DNA of 64,000 nt from PALSA-610 sp038239145 (GTDB lineage: Bacteria; Actinomycetota; Acidimicrobiia; IMCC26256; PALSA-610), in assembly GCA_038239145.1 (NCBI GenBank), contig JBBSFB010000017.1, positions 1-64,000 of the forward strand, given 5' to 3'. Below the pieces are notes generated by a model. The model had not been told where the DNA came from. It worked only from the letters and a program-made list of their open reading frames with translations, and searched no databases. Position numbers and translations under genes: made by a program. This document shows, piece after piece, positions 7,042 through 16,306 of this stretch. How positions within the stretch are numbered: position 1 is the first letter of the stretch; every line of letters begins with the position of its first letter.

Positions 7042-8946
7042 TCAGGTTCCCATTCCCGTGGGGGCCTTGGCGATCTCCATCAGGAATTGCGTGTTGCTCT
7101 TGGTGCTGCGGAGCTTGTCGATCAGCAACTCCAGGCCGGAGCCGCCCTCGAGCGCACCGAGGACCCGGCGCAGCTTGTACACCTGTTGGATGTCGTGACG
7201 GTCGAAGAGCAGCTCTTCGTGCCGGGTGCCCGACTGCTCCACGTCGATCGCGGGATAGATACGGCGGTCGGCCATGCGCCGGTCGAGCCGGAGCTCCATG
7301 TTCCCGGTGCCCTTGAACTCTTCGAAGATGTGCTCGTCCATCTTCGAGTTCGTTTCGACGAGGGCCGTGGCCAGGATCGTGAGCGATCCGCCCTCCTCGA
7401 CGTTGCGGGCGGCCCCGAAGAACTTCTTCGGCGGGTACAGCGCCCCGGCGTCGATACCGCCGGACATGATCCGGCCGGACGCGGGGGCGGCCAGGTTGTA
7501 GGCCCGCGCGAGCCGGGTGATGCCGTCGAGGATGATCACGACGTCCTTTCCGCACTCGACGAGGCGCTTGGCCCGCTCGATCGTGAGCTCGGCGATATGG
7601 CAGTGCTCGTCGGACGGACGGTCGAACGTGGAGGCGACGACGTCGGCGCGCAGCACGTGCCGCCGCATGTCGGTGACCTCTTCCGGGCGCTCGTCGACGA
7701 GGAGCACGATGACATGACACTCGGGGTTGTTGCGCTCGATCGAGTAGACGATCTGTTTGATGATCGTGGTCTTGCCCGCCTTGGGCGGGGACACGATCAT
7801 CCCGCGCTGACCTTTCCCGATCGGCGCGATGAGGTCGATGATGCGACCGGTGATCTCGGCCGGATTGTCGGCCAGTTCGAGCTTCAAGCGCGAGTCGGGA
7901 AACAGCGGGGTGAGGTCCTCGAATCGGACGCGGTGCCGCGCTTCGTCGATCGAGACGTCGTTGATGAGATCCACTCGGACGAGGGCGGGATACTTCTCGC
8001 TGCTCGCCGGCGGACGCGTCGCACCCTTGACGTGATCGCCCTTGCGCAACCCGAACCGGCGTACCTGCGACGCGGAGACGTAGGCGTCGTTTCGACCCGC
8101 GAGGTATCCGGAGGCCCGGAGGAATCCGTAGCCCTCGTCGCGCAGATCCAGCAGTCCTTCGATCTCGATGAGGTCGCCGTTGTAGTCGTCGCCGCGGTCA
8201 ACCCGCTCGGGTCGGGCGTCGCGCTCGACCCGCCCGTCGCCGGGCGTGCGCTCACGGTCGCGTCCGCGGCGGCGGCGGCGGCGCTTGTTCGCCGATGCGT
8301 CGTCGTCGCGCCAGGCCCCCGCACCGGACTGGCCGCGATCGCCGCCGCCGTCGACGTCGTGCTCATCGTCGTGCTCGGTGTCGTGGTCGCCGTCGGAATC
8401 CCTCGCTCCCGGCGAGTGCGACGCGGAGTCGGACGAGGTCACCCGCTCGTTGGAGTGATCGGCGCCACCCGCCCTTGGCTCGGTGCGGGCATTCGGCGGA
8501 GCTGGCGCGCCCGCACTCGCATCGGAGGCACCGGCGCCGTTCCCATTCCCGTGCGACGAGTCGCCGGCCTCGTCGCGTCCGTTCCCCGCCGATGGGGACC
8601 GGCGCCCGGGCCGGATCAACGACATGTCGTCGGCAGTCCCGGGAGCGCCGGCGAGCGCGTTCTGTTCGTCGGCGATCGATGCCAGTTCGTCGTCGACCAC
8701 GCGGCTCGAGCGGACCTTGCGCGGCGTCGATCGCCCGGTCGTGTCGGACTCGCCGCCCGGCGCGCTCGCGCCGTTCGTGGCCCTGCCCGACGCGCCGTTC
8801 GACTCGGCGGCCGCGCCGACGATCGCGTCGACGAGAGCAGCCTTGCGCATCCGGCTCGTCGACTTGACGCCGAGCGCGGAGGCGATCTGCGCCAGTTGTT
8901 CGCGATCCTTCCCGTCCAGTTGCGAACGGTCGAAGGTCTCACTCAT
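7042..8946 (-). CDS. rho: transcription termination factor Rho
   Basis: A 634-residue hexameric RNA-dependent ATPase that ends untranslated or rut-containing transcripts. The order is: a SAP-like N-terminal helical domain (LAQIASALGVKSTSRMRKAAL), an insert of roughly 190 residues rich in Gly, Asp, Arg and Ser that ends in a basic RRRRRRGRDRER run, the RNA-binding cold-shock fold (GYGFLRASGYL), then the ATPase with Walker A at SPPKAGKTT. E. coli Rho is 419 residues; the long polar insert is typical of actinobacterial Rho. The start ATG 8946 has AGGAG 8 bases upstream, which decides it over the longer open frame. Confidence 0.96.
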   Translation of the reverse strand: MSETFDRSQLDGKDREQLAQIASALGVKSTSRMRKAALVDAIVGAAAESNGASGRATNGASAPGGESDTTGRSTPRKVRSSRVVDDELASIADEQNALAGAPGTADDMSLIRPGRRSPSAGNGRDEAGDSSHGNGNGAGASDASAGAPAPPNARTEPRAGGADHSNERVTSSDSASHSPGARDSDGDHDTEHDDEHDVDGGGDRGQSGAGAWRDDDASANKRRRRRRGRDRERTPGDGRVERDARPERVDRGDDYNGDLIEIEGLLDLRDEGYGFLRASGYLAGRNDAYVSASQVRRFGLRKGDHVKGATRPPASSEKYPALVRVDLINDVSIDEARHRVRFEDLTPLFPDSRLKLELADNPAEITGRIIDLIAPIGKGQRGMIVSPPKAGKTTIIKQIVYSIERNNPECHVIVLLVDERPEEVTDMRRHVLRADVVASTFDRPSDEHCHIAELTIERAKRLVECGKDVVIILDGITRLARAYNLAAPASGRIMSGGIDAGALYPPKKFFGAARNVEEGGSLTILATALVETNSKMDEHIFEEFKGTGNMELRLDRRMADRRIYPAIDVEQSGTRHEELLFDRHDIQQVYKLRRVLGALEGGSGLELLIDKLRSTKSNTQFLMEIAKAPTGMGT

Positions 8947-9288
8947 GGTTGTGCTCCTACCGGACCGGCTGGGACTCTGCCTGCAGCGACCGGAGTGTGA
9001 TCGTGTGATCCGTGTTTCCAAGTGCCGACGCGCAAGGAAATCGCGGCGGCGGACGCAGCCCTCGGAAGATCTCGCACGATCTCACCGGGCGTGTCGAGCT
9101 CGGAAGAGAACGTGAGGTGATCCGGCCCCCACCGCCAAGAAACGCTCTCGGGGCGCGGTCTCGAGGGATCGTGCACACCATATACCCATGCGGTGCAGAG
9201 GGTGCAGGCCACCCGATCCGGTCGTCGATTGTTCAGTCGGCCGGGACGCCCAGTTCTGAAGGACCGGCGAATTGCGCCGGTCGCCGGG
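8947..9288. other. rho upstream region
   Basis: About 340 bases separate the rho start from the stop of the upstream gene. I find no convincing gene. A minus-strand TATGGT box (around 9190) could be part of a rho promoter, but no good -35 accompanies it. Rho is often autoregulated by attenuation in its leader, and this leader is long enough, but no specific structure is evident to me. Confidence 0.4.
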
Positions 9289-10464
9289 TCAGGCGCGGGC
9301 CTTCACCAAGCGGGCCATCAAGGAGTGACCCGGGACCGGGGCGCAGTGGGCCGTCGCCGGCTCGGTATACGTGCCGCCTGCCCCGGCGACCGTGGAGTCG
9401 AAGAAGAGGTACGGCACCGAATCGGCACTGTGCGTCTTGGTGTCGCACGGGGTCGCGTGGTCCGGCATCAACAAAATCCGATAGGGCTCGTCCCCGTGCT
9501 CCAGCGCGTCCAGGACCGGACTTATGACCTCGGTGTCCCAGCGCTCCAGCGCGTCGACCTTGATGTCGGAGCGACCCTGGTGCCCGGCCTCGTCGGTGGC
9601 CTCGATGTGCAGCACGAAGAGATCGCAGTCCGCGAGCGAACGGATGCACGCTCGGGCCTGGGCGCCGTAGTCGTTGTCGAATCCGGCCGTCGCCCCGGGC
9701 ACGTCGACGACCTCGATGCCCGTGAGCACACCGAGGCCCTGCACGAGATCAACGGCCGACGACATGCGTCCCGCCGTGCCGAACGTCGCCGTGAACGAGG
9801 GCAGCGCCGGTTTCACCCCTTGGCCCCACAGCCAGATCTGCGTCGCGCTCGAACCGACCGCGCGCGCGGCGTCGCTGACGATCGAGCGCGAGGCGTCCAT
9901 CAATCCGTTGACGAGCGCGGCGGCCGGCCCGTGCGGGAACACCGCGAGTTGACCGGTGAGATCGTGCGGTGGAACGCATTCCGTGTCGGTCCACGAGCGC
10001 GGTACGACGCACAGGTGGCGGTACTCGACCCCGGGGTGGAAACGCACGCCGGCGCGACCGGCGCCGAGCGCGTGCTCGAGCGCGGCGACGATGGCGTGAC
10101 TCTGCTCGTTCGTGGGATGGCCGGCCGCGAAGTCGACCATCACCGGTGCATCGTCGTCGGAGAGCGTGACGAGGTTGCAGCGGTACGCGACCTCGTCCGG
10201 ACCGAGCTCGACACCCATGGCCGCAGCCTCGATCGGTGCGCGCCCGGTGTGGTAGCGGGCGGGATCGAAGCCGAGGATCGACATGTTGCCGACGTCGCTG
10301 CCCGGCGGCAGCCCCAGGGGAATGACTGTGGCTCGCCCCACGTCGGACCGTGCGGCCAGCGCCGCCAGCCGGGGCATACGCGCGGCCTCCAGTGGCGTGC
10401 GATCACCGAGCTCGGGCAGCGCGACATCGGCGCAACCGTCGGGAACGAAGACGACGTACTTCAT
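9289..10464 (-). CDS. ApgM-like enzyme, probable homoserine kinase
   Basis: A 391-residue alkaline-phosphatase-superfamily protein related to archaeal-type cofactor-independent phosphoglycerate mutase. Landmarks are FVPDGCADV (metal-binding Asp), PGSDVGNMSILGFDP, YHTGRAPIEAAAMG, HIEATDEAGHQG and MPDHATPCDTKTH. A subfamily annotated as proposed homoserine kinase shares this fold and replaces ThrB in some bacteria. Here hom and thrC lie upstream on the same strand, no GHMP-type thrB is present, and in related genomes thrB sits between thrC and rho, exactly where this gene is. I therefore favour homoserine kinase over glycolytic mutase. ATG 10464 is chosen over a start three codons earlier. Confidence 0.7.
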   Translation of the reverse strand: MKYVVFVPDGCADVALPELGDRTPLEAARMPRLAALAARSDVGRATVIPLGLPPGSDVGNMSILGFDPARYHTGRAPIEAAAMGVELGPDEVAYRCNLVTLSDDDAPVMVDFAAGHPTNEQSHAIVAALEHALGAGRAGVRFHPGVEYRHLCVVPRSWTDTECVPPHDLTGQLAVFPHGPAAALVNGLMDASRSIVSDAARAVGSSATQIWLWGQGVKPALPSFTATFGTAGRMSSAVDLVQGLGVLTGIEVVDVPGATAGFDNDYGAQARACIRSLADCDLFVLHIEATDEAGHQGRSDIKVDALERWDTEVISPVLDALEHGDEPYRILLMPDHATPCDTKTHSADSVPYLFFDSTVAGAGGTYTEPATAHCAPVPGHSLMARLVKARA

Positions 10465-10555
10465 CGCGCGCATCATACGGGTGGGATACGGCACCGAAAC
10501 GCGTGCTCCCCGTGGGCGATGCAGCCAACGACGAGCGGATCCCTAGCCTGCACGG

Positions 10556-11782
10556 GTGCAACCCTCGTGGATCGCGGTCGGGGTGTTGGTGCTCGCGGCA
10601 TGCAGCAGCGGATCGAGTGCGAAATCGTCGGCCTCGGTCCCGATTCCACCCACCAGCCCAGCCCCGACGACGACCACGTCGAGCGCGACCGGGGTGTCGT
10701 CGCCGGAGACCCATCCCGACGCGTCGGAACCCGATCTCGCGCGGGTCGATGCGAAGCTCGCTCGGGTCGTCGGCGGTCTCGAGAGCCCAGTCGCACTCGC
10801 CTGGCGGCGCGACGACACCCACATGTTCGTGGCGGAGCAGCCGGGTCGCATCCGGATCGTCGATGCCGCCGGACAGCTGTCACCGACGTCGGTGCTCACG
10901 GTCGGACCTCTCTCGCACGGCAACGAGGAAGGGCTGCTCGGTATCACGTTCTCGACCGACGGAACGAAGTTGTACGTCGACTACACCGACACCGGGGACA
11001 ACACCCACGTCGACGAGTACACGATGGCCGGAGAGACTGCGGTCGCATCGAGCCGCCGGCAACTGCTCGTCGTGCCGCAACCCTTCGCGAATCACAAGGG
11101 CGGCGACCTCGTCACCGGACCCGACGGGTTGTTGTACATCGGGCTGGGCGACGGCGGCAGCGAGGACGACCCGCAGCACAACGGGCAGAACCTCGGCGTG
11201 CTGTTGTCGAAGATCCTGCGCATCAACCCGGCGCCGAGCGGAGCCTCGCCGTATTCGGTACCGGCCGACAACCCGTTCGTCGGTCGCGCCGGCGGGCGGC
11301 CGGAGACGTGGATGTGGGGCCTGCGCAACCCGTGGCGGTTCTCGTTCGACCGAACGACGGGCGATCTGTGGATCGGTGACGTCGGCCAGGACGAGTACGA
11401 GGAGGTCGACTTCGCGCCGAAGGGCGAGAAGGGCATCAACTGGGGTTGGAGCGCACGCGAAGGTGCACACGCGTTCCGGGGAACGGCGCCGAGCGACGTA
11501 CGCGATCCCCTGCTCGAGACGAAGCATTCCGAGGGAACCTGCGCGATCGTCGGCGGGTACGTGTACCGCGGCACGGCGATCCCGGCCCTCGACGGCGTGT
11601 ACGTGTTCGGAGACAACTGCCGGCCGAACCTCGTCGGCGCCGTCGAAACCGGTGGACACCTCGTGGCCCAACGCGACCTCGGGCCGTCGGTTCCCGAGCT
11701 CACGACGTTCGGCCAGGACAACGGAGGCGAGCTCTACGCGGTCGCCCGCAACGGAACCGTGTACCGCGTCGTCGCCGGCTAA
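10556..11782 (+). CDS. PQQ-dependent glucose/sorbosone dehydrogenase-like lipoprotein
   Basis: A 408-residue exported lipoprotein. The signal sequence ends in the lipobox VLAAC (Cys about residue 16) and is followed by a Ser/Thr/Pro-rich linker of roughly 45 residues. The six-bladed beta-propeller has GSDH-family motifs: LLGITFSTDGTKLYVDYTD, LYIGLGDGGSEDDP, LLSKILRINP, GLRNPWRFSFD and WIGDVGQDEYEEVD. Family members oxidise aldoses outside the membrane with PQQ, but the substrate is not predictable. A TAGCCT box lies 6 bases before GTG 10556, so the mRNA is probably leaderless. It is convergent with the SDR gene and divergent from the putative homoserine kinase. Confidence 0.85.
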   Translation: MQPSWIAVGVLVLAACSSGSSAKSSASVPIPPTSPAPTTTTSSATGVSSPETHPDASEPDLARVDAKLARVVGGLESPVALAWRRDDTHMFVAEQPGRIRIVDAAGQLSPTSVLTVGPLSHGNEEGLLGITFSTDGTKLYVDYTDTGDNTHVDEYTMAGETAVASSRRQLLVVPQPFANHKGGDLVTGPDGLLYIGLGDGGSEDDPQHNGQNLGVLLSKILRINPAPSGASPYSVPADNPFVGRAGGRPETWMWGLRNPWRFSFDRTTGDLWIGDVGQDEYEEVDFAPKGEKGINWGWSAREGAHAFRGTAPSDVRDPLLETKHSEGTCAIVGGYVYRGTAIPALDGVYVFGDNCRPNLVGAVETGGHLVAQRDLGPSVPELTTFGQDNGGELYAVARNGTVYRVVAG

Positions 11783-11795
11783 TCCGGCGAATTGA

Positions 11796-12569
11796 TCAGT
11801 GCGTTGCGCGCTTGAGGACCAGCGCGCCGACGCGCCGCGTGATCGCCTGCGGCGTCACCGCCGAGATGTTCCCGAGCACCTTGTTCGTCGCGCCCGGGAT
11901 CACGACCGCGCGGTTCTTGAAGAGCGCGTCGAGACCGGCCCGGGCGACCTCCGGCGCTTCCTGCCACAAGAAGCCCGGCACGTCGCTCGCGGGCGCGTTG
12001 GCCCGCTCCTGGAACTCGGTGTGCGTGAATCCGGGGCACAACGCGGTCACCGCGACGCCGCTTCCCTTCAGCTCCTCGTGCACCGCCTGGGTGAAGGAGG
12101 TGACGAAGGCCTTCGTCGCACTGTAGGTCGCGTTCGACGGTCCGGGCTGGAAACTCGCGAGCGACGAAACGTTCAGGATGCCGCCCTCCCCGCGCCCGGC
12201 CATCGCGGCGGCTGCTGCGTGCGTCAAGCGCACCAACGCGATGATGTTGAGGTTGATCTCACGCGTCTCGGTGTCGACGTCGAGCGTGTGGAACGGGCCG
12301 AACGTCCCGAAGCCGGCGTTGTTCACCAATACGTCGACGGTTCGGACGCGTTCCTCGACCGCGGCCAGCTGTTGCGCGTCGGTGAGATCCGCCACGAACA
12401 CCTCGGCGCGACAGCCGGGACGGCTCTCGATGTCCTTCGCCAACGCGTCGAGACGCGCGGTGTCGCGGGCCACGAGCACGACGTCGTGATCACGTTCCGA
12501 CAGCTGCCGCGCGAACTGTTCCCCGATCCCGACCGACGCGCCGGTGATCAATGCGACCGGTTTGCTCAT
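11796..12569 (-). CDS. short-chain dehydrogenase/reductase
   Basis: A 257-residue classical SDR. The NAD(P)-binding TGASVGIG motif is at about residues 9-16, NNAG follows at about 90, the catalytic serine lies in NVSSLASF and the YxxxK pair in TYSATKAF. An Arg after the first strand (VARDTARLDAL) suggests NADP(H) preference. The substrate is unknown. The C-terminus (TRRVGALVLKRATH) resembles the group that includes DltE/YqjQ-like and mycobacterial SDRs. It follows the sortase gene with a 31-base gap. Confidence 0.9.
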   Translation of the reverse strand: MSKPVALITGASVGIGEQFARQLSERDHDVVLVARDTARLDALAKDIESRPGCRAEVFVADLTDAQQLAAVEERVRTVDVLVNNAGFGTFGPFHTLDVDTETREINLNIIALVRLTHAAAAAMAGRGEGGILNVSSLASFQPGPSNATYSATKAFVTSFTQAVHEELKGSGVAVTALCPGFTHTEFQERANAPASDVPGFLWQEAPEVARAGLDALFKNRAVVIPGATNKVLGNISAVTPQAITRRVGALVLKRATH

Positions 12570-12600
12570 CCGCCGATGCTATGCCGGGCGGGGCCGATTG

Positions 12601-13263
12601 CTACGCAGGGCGAGGTATGTCCGCTACAAGCGTGCCCGTGACGACGATGCGCTGCGCGGCGCTGTGCTTCGGATTACACGCAATGAGGGTGACCGTCGGC
12701 TTCGGCGTGGGATCGGTGACGTAGAGCGCGCTCGGCAACACGACCTTCGTGCCCGTGACCTTGTAGACGCAGTCCTTGCGGGGCATGTGGAAGATGATCC
12801 GGTCGCCGGGGGCCAGCCGATCGATGTCGAGGAACGGGTGCGTGTGGGTCACGCGATGCCCCGGGAACACGGAGTTCCCCGCCTGGCATGGCATCGCGGA
12901 GCCCGGCCAGTGGCCGGGACCGTGGTCGATCACCGTCAACGTGATGCCCTCGAACACCGGATGCGCGAGACCGATCTTCGGGATCTCGATCGTGCCGACG
13001 AGGTTGACCGGACCGGCGGCGTACGGATCCGCCGGCGGCGGGAGCGGGTGCGGCAGCTTGGCCAGATCGACGGTCGTCGTCGTGGCGTGCGTTGTTGTCG
13101 TGCGCGGGATCGTCGTGACGGTGGTGGAGGGCTCGAGGAGCGGTGAGTCGTCCTCACTCGAGGCGCGGGAGTCGCCGTGGTGCATCACGGCCGCGGTCGT
13201 GAGCGCGGCCGCTGCCACGATCGCGAGCGCCGTGCAGGCGGCAATCCATCGCTTCTTCGTCAT
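12601..13263 (-). CDS. class E-like sortase
   Basis: A 220-residue membrane-anchored sortase. A single N-terminal transmembrane helix (AACTALAIVAAAALTTAAV) is followed by a Thr-rich linker and a sortase beta-barrel. The catalytic triad is visible: His136 in FPGHRVTH, Cys196 in TLIACNPKHSAAQ and Arg205 in AQRIVVTG. Sortases cleave sorting motifs such as LAXTG and attach proteins to peptidoglycan or polymerise them. No LPxTG-type substrate gene adjoins it, so this is probably a housekeeping enzyme. It lies 23 bases after thrC on the same strand. Confidence 0.88.
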   Translation of the reverse strand: MTKKRWIAACTALAIVAAAALTTAAVMHHGDSRASSEDDSPLLEPSTTVTTIPRTTTTHATTTTVDLAKLPHPLPPPADPYAAGPVNLVGTIEIPKIGLAHPVFEGITLTVIDHGPGHWPGSAMPCQAGNSVFPGHRVTHTHPFLDIDRLAPGDRIIFHMPRKDCVYKVTGTKVVLPSALYVTDPTPKPTVTLIACNPKHSAAQRIVVTGTLVADIPRPA

Positions 13264-13286
13264 GCCGATCCCATCCTGGTTCCGGT

Positions 13287-14342
13287 TCAGAGTCCAAGCT
13301 CTTCGACCACCACGTCGATCGACGCCTCGACTGCGGGTCGGGCCTCGATCTGGGCAATCGCCCGGTTCGGGTCCTTCAGACCGTGACCGGTAACGGTACA
13401 GACGATTGTCTCATCCCGTTCGATGAGACCAATCGCCGCCGCCTGCAAGAGGCCGGCCACCGATGCCGCCGATGCCGGTTCGACGAAGACACCCTCCTGG
13501 GAGGCGAGCATGCGGTACGCCTCCAGGATCTGCGCATCGGTGACAGCGCCAATATGGCCACCGGAGTCGTCGCGGGCTGCGATCGCGCTGTCCCAACTCG
13601 CAGGATTCCCGATCCGGATGGCGGTGGCGATCGTTTCCGGGTGCGCGACGGGCTCGCCGTGCACCAGCGGCGCCGAGCCCGCCGCCTGCCAGCCGAGCAT
13701 GCGAGGCAGCTTCGTGACGATCCCGTCGCGCTCGTACTCGCCATAGCCCTTCCAGTACGCGGTGATGTTGCCGGCGTTGCCCACTGGTATGCAGTGGACG
13801 TCGGGGGCCGTCCCGAGCGCGTCACAGATCTCGAACGCGGCGGTCTTCTGTCCTTCGATCCGGAACGGGTTGATCGAGTTCACGACGGTGACGCCACCCC
13901 GCTCCCCCAACTGCCGGACGACGTGGAGCGCGTCGTCGAAGCTGCCGTGGATCGACACGACCTTGGCGCCGTGGATCAAGGCCTGGGCCAGCTTGCCCAA
14001 AGCGACATGACCGTCGGGGATGATCACCGCCGCGAGCATCCCGGCCCGGGCCGCGTACGCGGCCGCGCTCGCCGAGGTGTTCCCCGTCGATGCGCACACA
14101 ACGACCTTGGCGCCCTCTTCCGCCGCCTTGGAGATCGCCATCGTCATGCCGCGGTCCTTGAACGAACCCGTGGGGTTCGCGCCCTCGACCTTCAACATCA
14201 CACGGGCGCCGACGGTGTCCGACAGACGAGGGGCGTCGACGAGGGGCGTGTTGCCTTCGCCCAAAGTGATGATCGGGGTCTTCTCCGTGACCGGCAGCCG
14301 GTCACGGTACGCCTCGATGATGCCATTCCAGCGGGAGGTCAC
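13287..14342 (-). CDS. thrC: threonine synthase
   Basis: A 351-residue PLP enzyme that converts O-phosphohomoserine to threonine. The Schiff-base lysine lies in TGSFKDRGMTMA (near residue 60), the PLP phosphate loop is in PVGNAGNITAYW, and NTSASAAAYAARAG is conserved. The short, actinobacterial-type ThrC matches in length. The GTG start at 14342 overlaps the hom stop (GTGA), so translation is coupled to hom. Its substrate must come from a homoserine kinase; see the ApgM-like gene between thrC and rho. Confidence 0.95.
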   Translation of the reverse strand: MTSRWNGIIEAYRDRLPVTEKTPIITLGEGNTPLVDAPRLSDTVGARVMLKVEGANPTGSFKDRGMTMAISKAAEEGAKVVVCASTGNTSASAAAYAARAGMLAAVIIPDGHVALGKLAQALIHGAKVVSIHGSFDDALHVVRQLGERGGVTVVNSINPFRIEGQKTAAFEICDALGTAPDVHCIPVGNAGNITAYWKGYGEYERDGIVTKLPRMLGWQAAGSAPLVHGEPVAHPETIATAIRIGNPASWDSAIAARDDSGGHIGAVTDAQILEAYRMLASQEGVFVEPASAASVAGLLQAAAIGLIERDETIVCTVTGHGLKDPNRAIAQIEARPAVEASIDVVVEELGL

Positions 14343-15628
14343 TCTTCACCCCCAACGACGCGCAGCACCGAACCGATGCGCCGGACGACATCGAGCTCGC
14401 GGACCTCGTGGATCGTGGCGGTCAGCGCGGCTTCGCGGGCGAGGTGCGTGACGAAGATCAGGCGCGCGCCCGCGCCCTGGCCTTTTTGTTGCATCGACTG
14501 GATCGAGACGTCGTTGTCGCCGAACACACCAGCGATCGTCGCCAACACGCCGGGCTGATCGGCGACGTCGAGCGAGACGTAGAACTGCGATGCGGTCTCG
14601 TCGATCGGTCGGATCGGCTTGCGCACGAGCTCACCGATCGTTGCGCCCCGCGCCCCCGCCCGCACATTCTTCGCAGCGTCGATCAGGTCGCCGAGTACCG
14701 CGCTGGCCGTCGGGCCGCCGCCTGCGCCCCGGCCGAGCAGCATCAGTTGCCCAACCGCTTCGCCTTCGATGAACACCGCGTTGTACGAGCCGCGCACCGA
14801 CGCCAAGGGATGATCGATAGGGACCATCGCCGGATGTACCCGCGCGCCCACTCCGCCTTCGTCTTCTTCGGCGACGGCGAGCAACTTCACGACATAGCCC
14901 AACTCTTTGGCCGCGGCGATGTCTTCGGGCGTGACCTTGGTAATGCCCTCGCGGTACACGTCGCCGGCGACGATCCGCGCGCCGAACGCGATGCTCGCAA
15001 TGATCGCCGCCTTGGCCGCCGCGTCCATTCCCTCCACATCGGCCGTGGGATCGCGCTCGGCGTACCCCAGGTCCTGGGCTTCGGCGACGGCTTCGGCGAA
15101 GCTCGAACCCGCCTCGGTCATCTGCGTCAGCACGTAGTTGGTCGTGCCGTTCACGATTCCCATGACGCGCGTGATGCGCTCACCCGCCAACGATTCCCGC
15201 AGCGGGCGCATGAGCGGTATGCCGCCCGCGACCGATGCCTCGAACAACAGGTCGACGCCGGCCGTCTCCGCGGCTTCGAAGAGCTCCTCGCCGAAGTTTG
15301 CGAGCAGCTCCTTGTTCGCGGTGACGACGGGCTTGCCCGACTTCAGCGCGGTGAGGATGAGCCGGCGGGCCGGTTCGACGCCGCCGATCACTTCGACCAC
15401 CACGTCGATGTTCGGATCGGTGACGACCGCGTCGGCGTCGTTCGTCAGCAGGCCGGGCGCCAGGGCCACGTCGCGTTCCTTGGTGACGTTGTGCACCGCC
15501 ACGCGCCCGATCTCGAGGTTTACCCCGGCGCGTTGGGTAATCAGGTCGGCGTTGGCGTCGAGCAGGCGCACGAGCGCGGCACCGACGTTCCCACAGCCCA
15601 GCAATCCGACTCGCACGACGTCCGTCAC
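14339..15628 (-). CDS. hom: homoserine dehydrogenase
   Basis: A 429-residue enzyme that reduces aspartate semialdehyde to homoserine, the branch point of threonine and methionine synthesis. An N-terminal Rossmann fold (VGLLGCGNVGAALVRLL) precedes the catalytic domain (MGIVNGTTNYVLTQM; AERDPTADVEGMDAAAK; VKLLAVAEED). A C-terminal ACT domain (YVSLDVADQPGVLATIAGVF) should give allosteric feedback by threonine. The frame is open upstream, but I choose GTG 15628 (VTDVVRVGLL), where homology starts and which overlaps the stop of the AbiEi-like gene as GTGA. It overlaps thrC by four bases. Confidence 0.95.
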   Translation of the reverse strand: MTDVVRVGLLGCGNVGAALVRLLDANADLITQRAGVNLEIGRVAVHNVTKERDVALAPGLLTNDADAVVTDPNIDVVVEVIGGVEPARRLILTALKSGKPVVTANKELLANFGEELFEAAETAGVDLLFEASVAGGIPLMRPLRESLAGERITRVMGIVNGTTNYVLTQMTEAGSSFAEAVAEAQDLGYAERDPTADVEGMDAAAKAAIIASIAFGARIVAGDVYREGITKVTPEDIAAAKELGYVVKLLAVAEEDEGGVGARVHPAMVPIDHPLASVRGSYNAVFIEGEAVGQLMLLGRGAGGGPTASAVLGDLIDAAKNVRAGARGATIGELVRKPIRPIDETASQFYVSLDVADQPGVLATIAGVFGDNDVSIQSMQQKGQGAGARLIFVTHLAREAALTATIHEVRELDVVRRIGSVLRVVGGEE

Positions 15629-16251
15629 CCCGCCATTCTTGCGGATCGGTCGACCCACACTGAACCGATCGGCGTGAGGAGCGCCTGCAGGAGGGCCGCG
15701 CCGGGCCGTCCGGCCGAACCCAGCTCGTCGAGCCGACCGAGAACCGCGCGGACAGTGACGAGGCGCCGGGACATCCATTGCGCAATCACGCGCTCGAGCT
15801 CGTCGGCGGCGAGCACCCGGGCGAGATCGATGATCGTGCGCGCGGGGGTGGTGACGAGGAGGCCGCCGACCGACACGACGTCGACGGGATCGAGTCGTGC
15901 GGTTCGGTGGACGACGACGCCTCCGGCGCGCAGGGCGCGGCTACGGGGAACGATGAGCTCCGGTCGAGCCGCAGCCGGGAGGCCGACGCGCCAGATCGCG
16001 GCGGCGCTCGTGTGCGACAGCGCGCCTTCGGGTCCGCACCACAGCACTGCCGCCCAACGCGATTGCGCGGGCGACGCCGGCGCGGCGACGTCTCGGTACA
16101 CGCTCGGGAGGACCCGCACCCACACTCCGGCACGCACCCGCCGTTCGATCCGACCCGGACCGAACCCCGCGGCAATCGCCTGGGCCCGGGAGAACACTCC
16201 CTGCTGACGCGCGGCGGTCGCACCCAACCGCGCGTCGTCGGCCATCGCCAT
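15625..16251 (-). CDS. AbiEi-antitoxin-like protein lacking the usual C-terminal domain
   Basis: A 208-residue protein. An N-terminal winged helix (ATAARQQGVFSRAQAIAAGF ... RIERRVRAGVWVRVLPSVYRD) resembles the type IV antitoxin AbiEi domain, followed by the usual beta-rich middle (ALSHTSAAAIWRVGLP; VVVHRTARLDPVDVVSVGGLLVTTPARTIID). Family relatives of about 280-330 residues continue into a DUF559/Vsr-like nuclease fold. Here the protein stops just after GRPGAALLQALL with a short unrelated tail. No AbiEii toxin adjoins it. It sits between lysA and hom, and its TGA overlaps the hom GTG, so it is translationally coupled to a biosynthetic gene. ATG 16251 is chosen; ATG 16245 is equally possible. 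Confidence 0.65.
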   Translation of the reverse strand: MAMADDARLGATAARQQGVFSRAQAIAAGFGPGRIERRVRAGVWVRVLPSVYRDVAAPASPAQSRWAAVLWCGPEGALSHTSAAAIWRVGLPAAARPELIVPRSRALRAGGVVVHRTARLDPVDVVSVGGLLVTTPARTIIDLARVLAADELERVIAQWMSRRLVTVRAVLGRLDELGSAGRPGAALLQALLTPIGSVWVDRSARMAG

Positions 16252-16306
16252 GCGCGTCGCTCCCCCATCGGTACGAAACGGGGGAAGAAACGAGAACGGA
16301 CGGAGA

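Noticed and set aside
9193..11379. 728-codon plus-strand frame
   Set aside because: Antisense to the ApgM-like gene and out of phase with the sugar dehydrogenase; arginine-rich composition without motifs.
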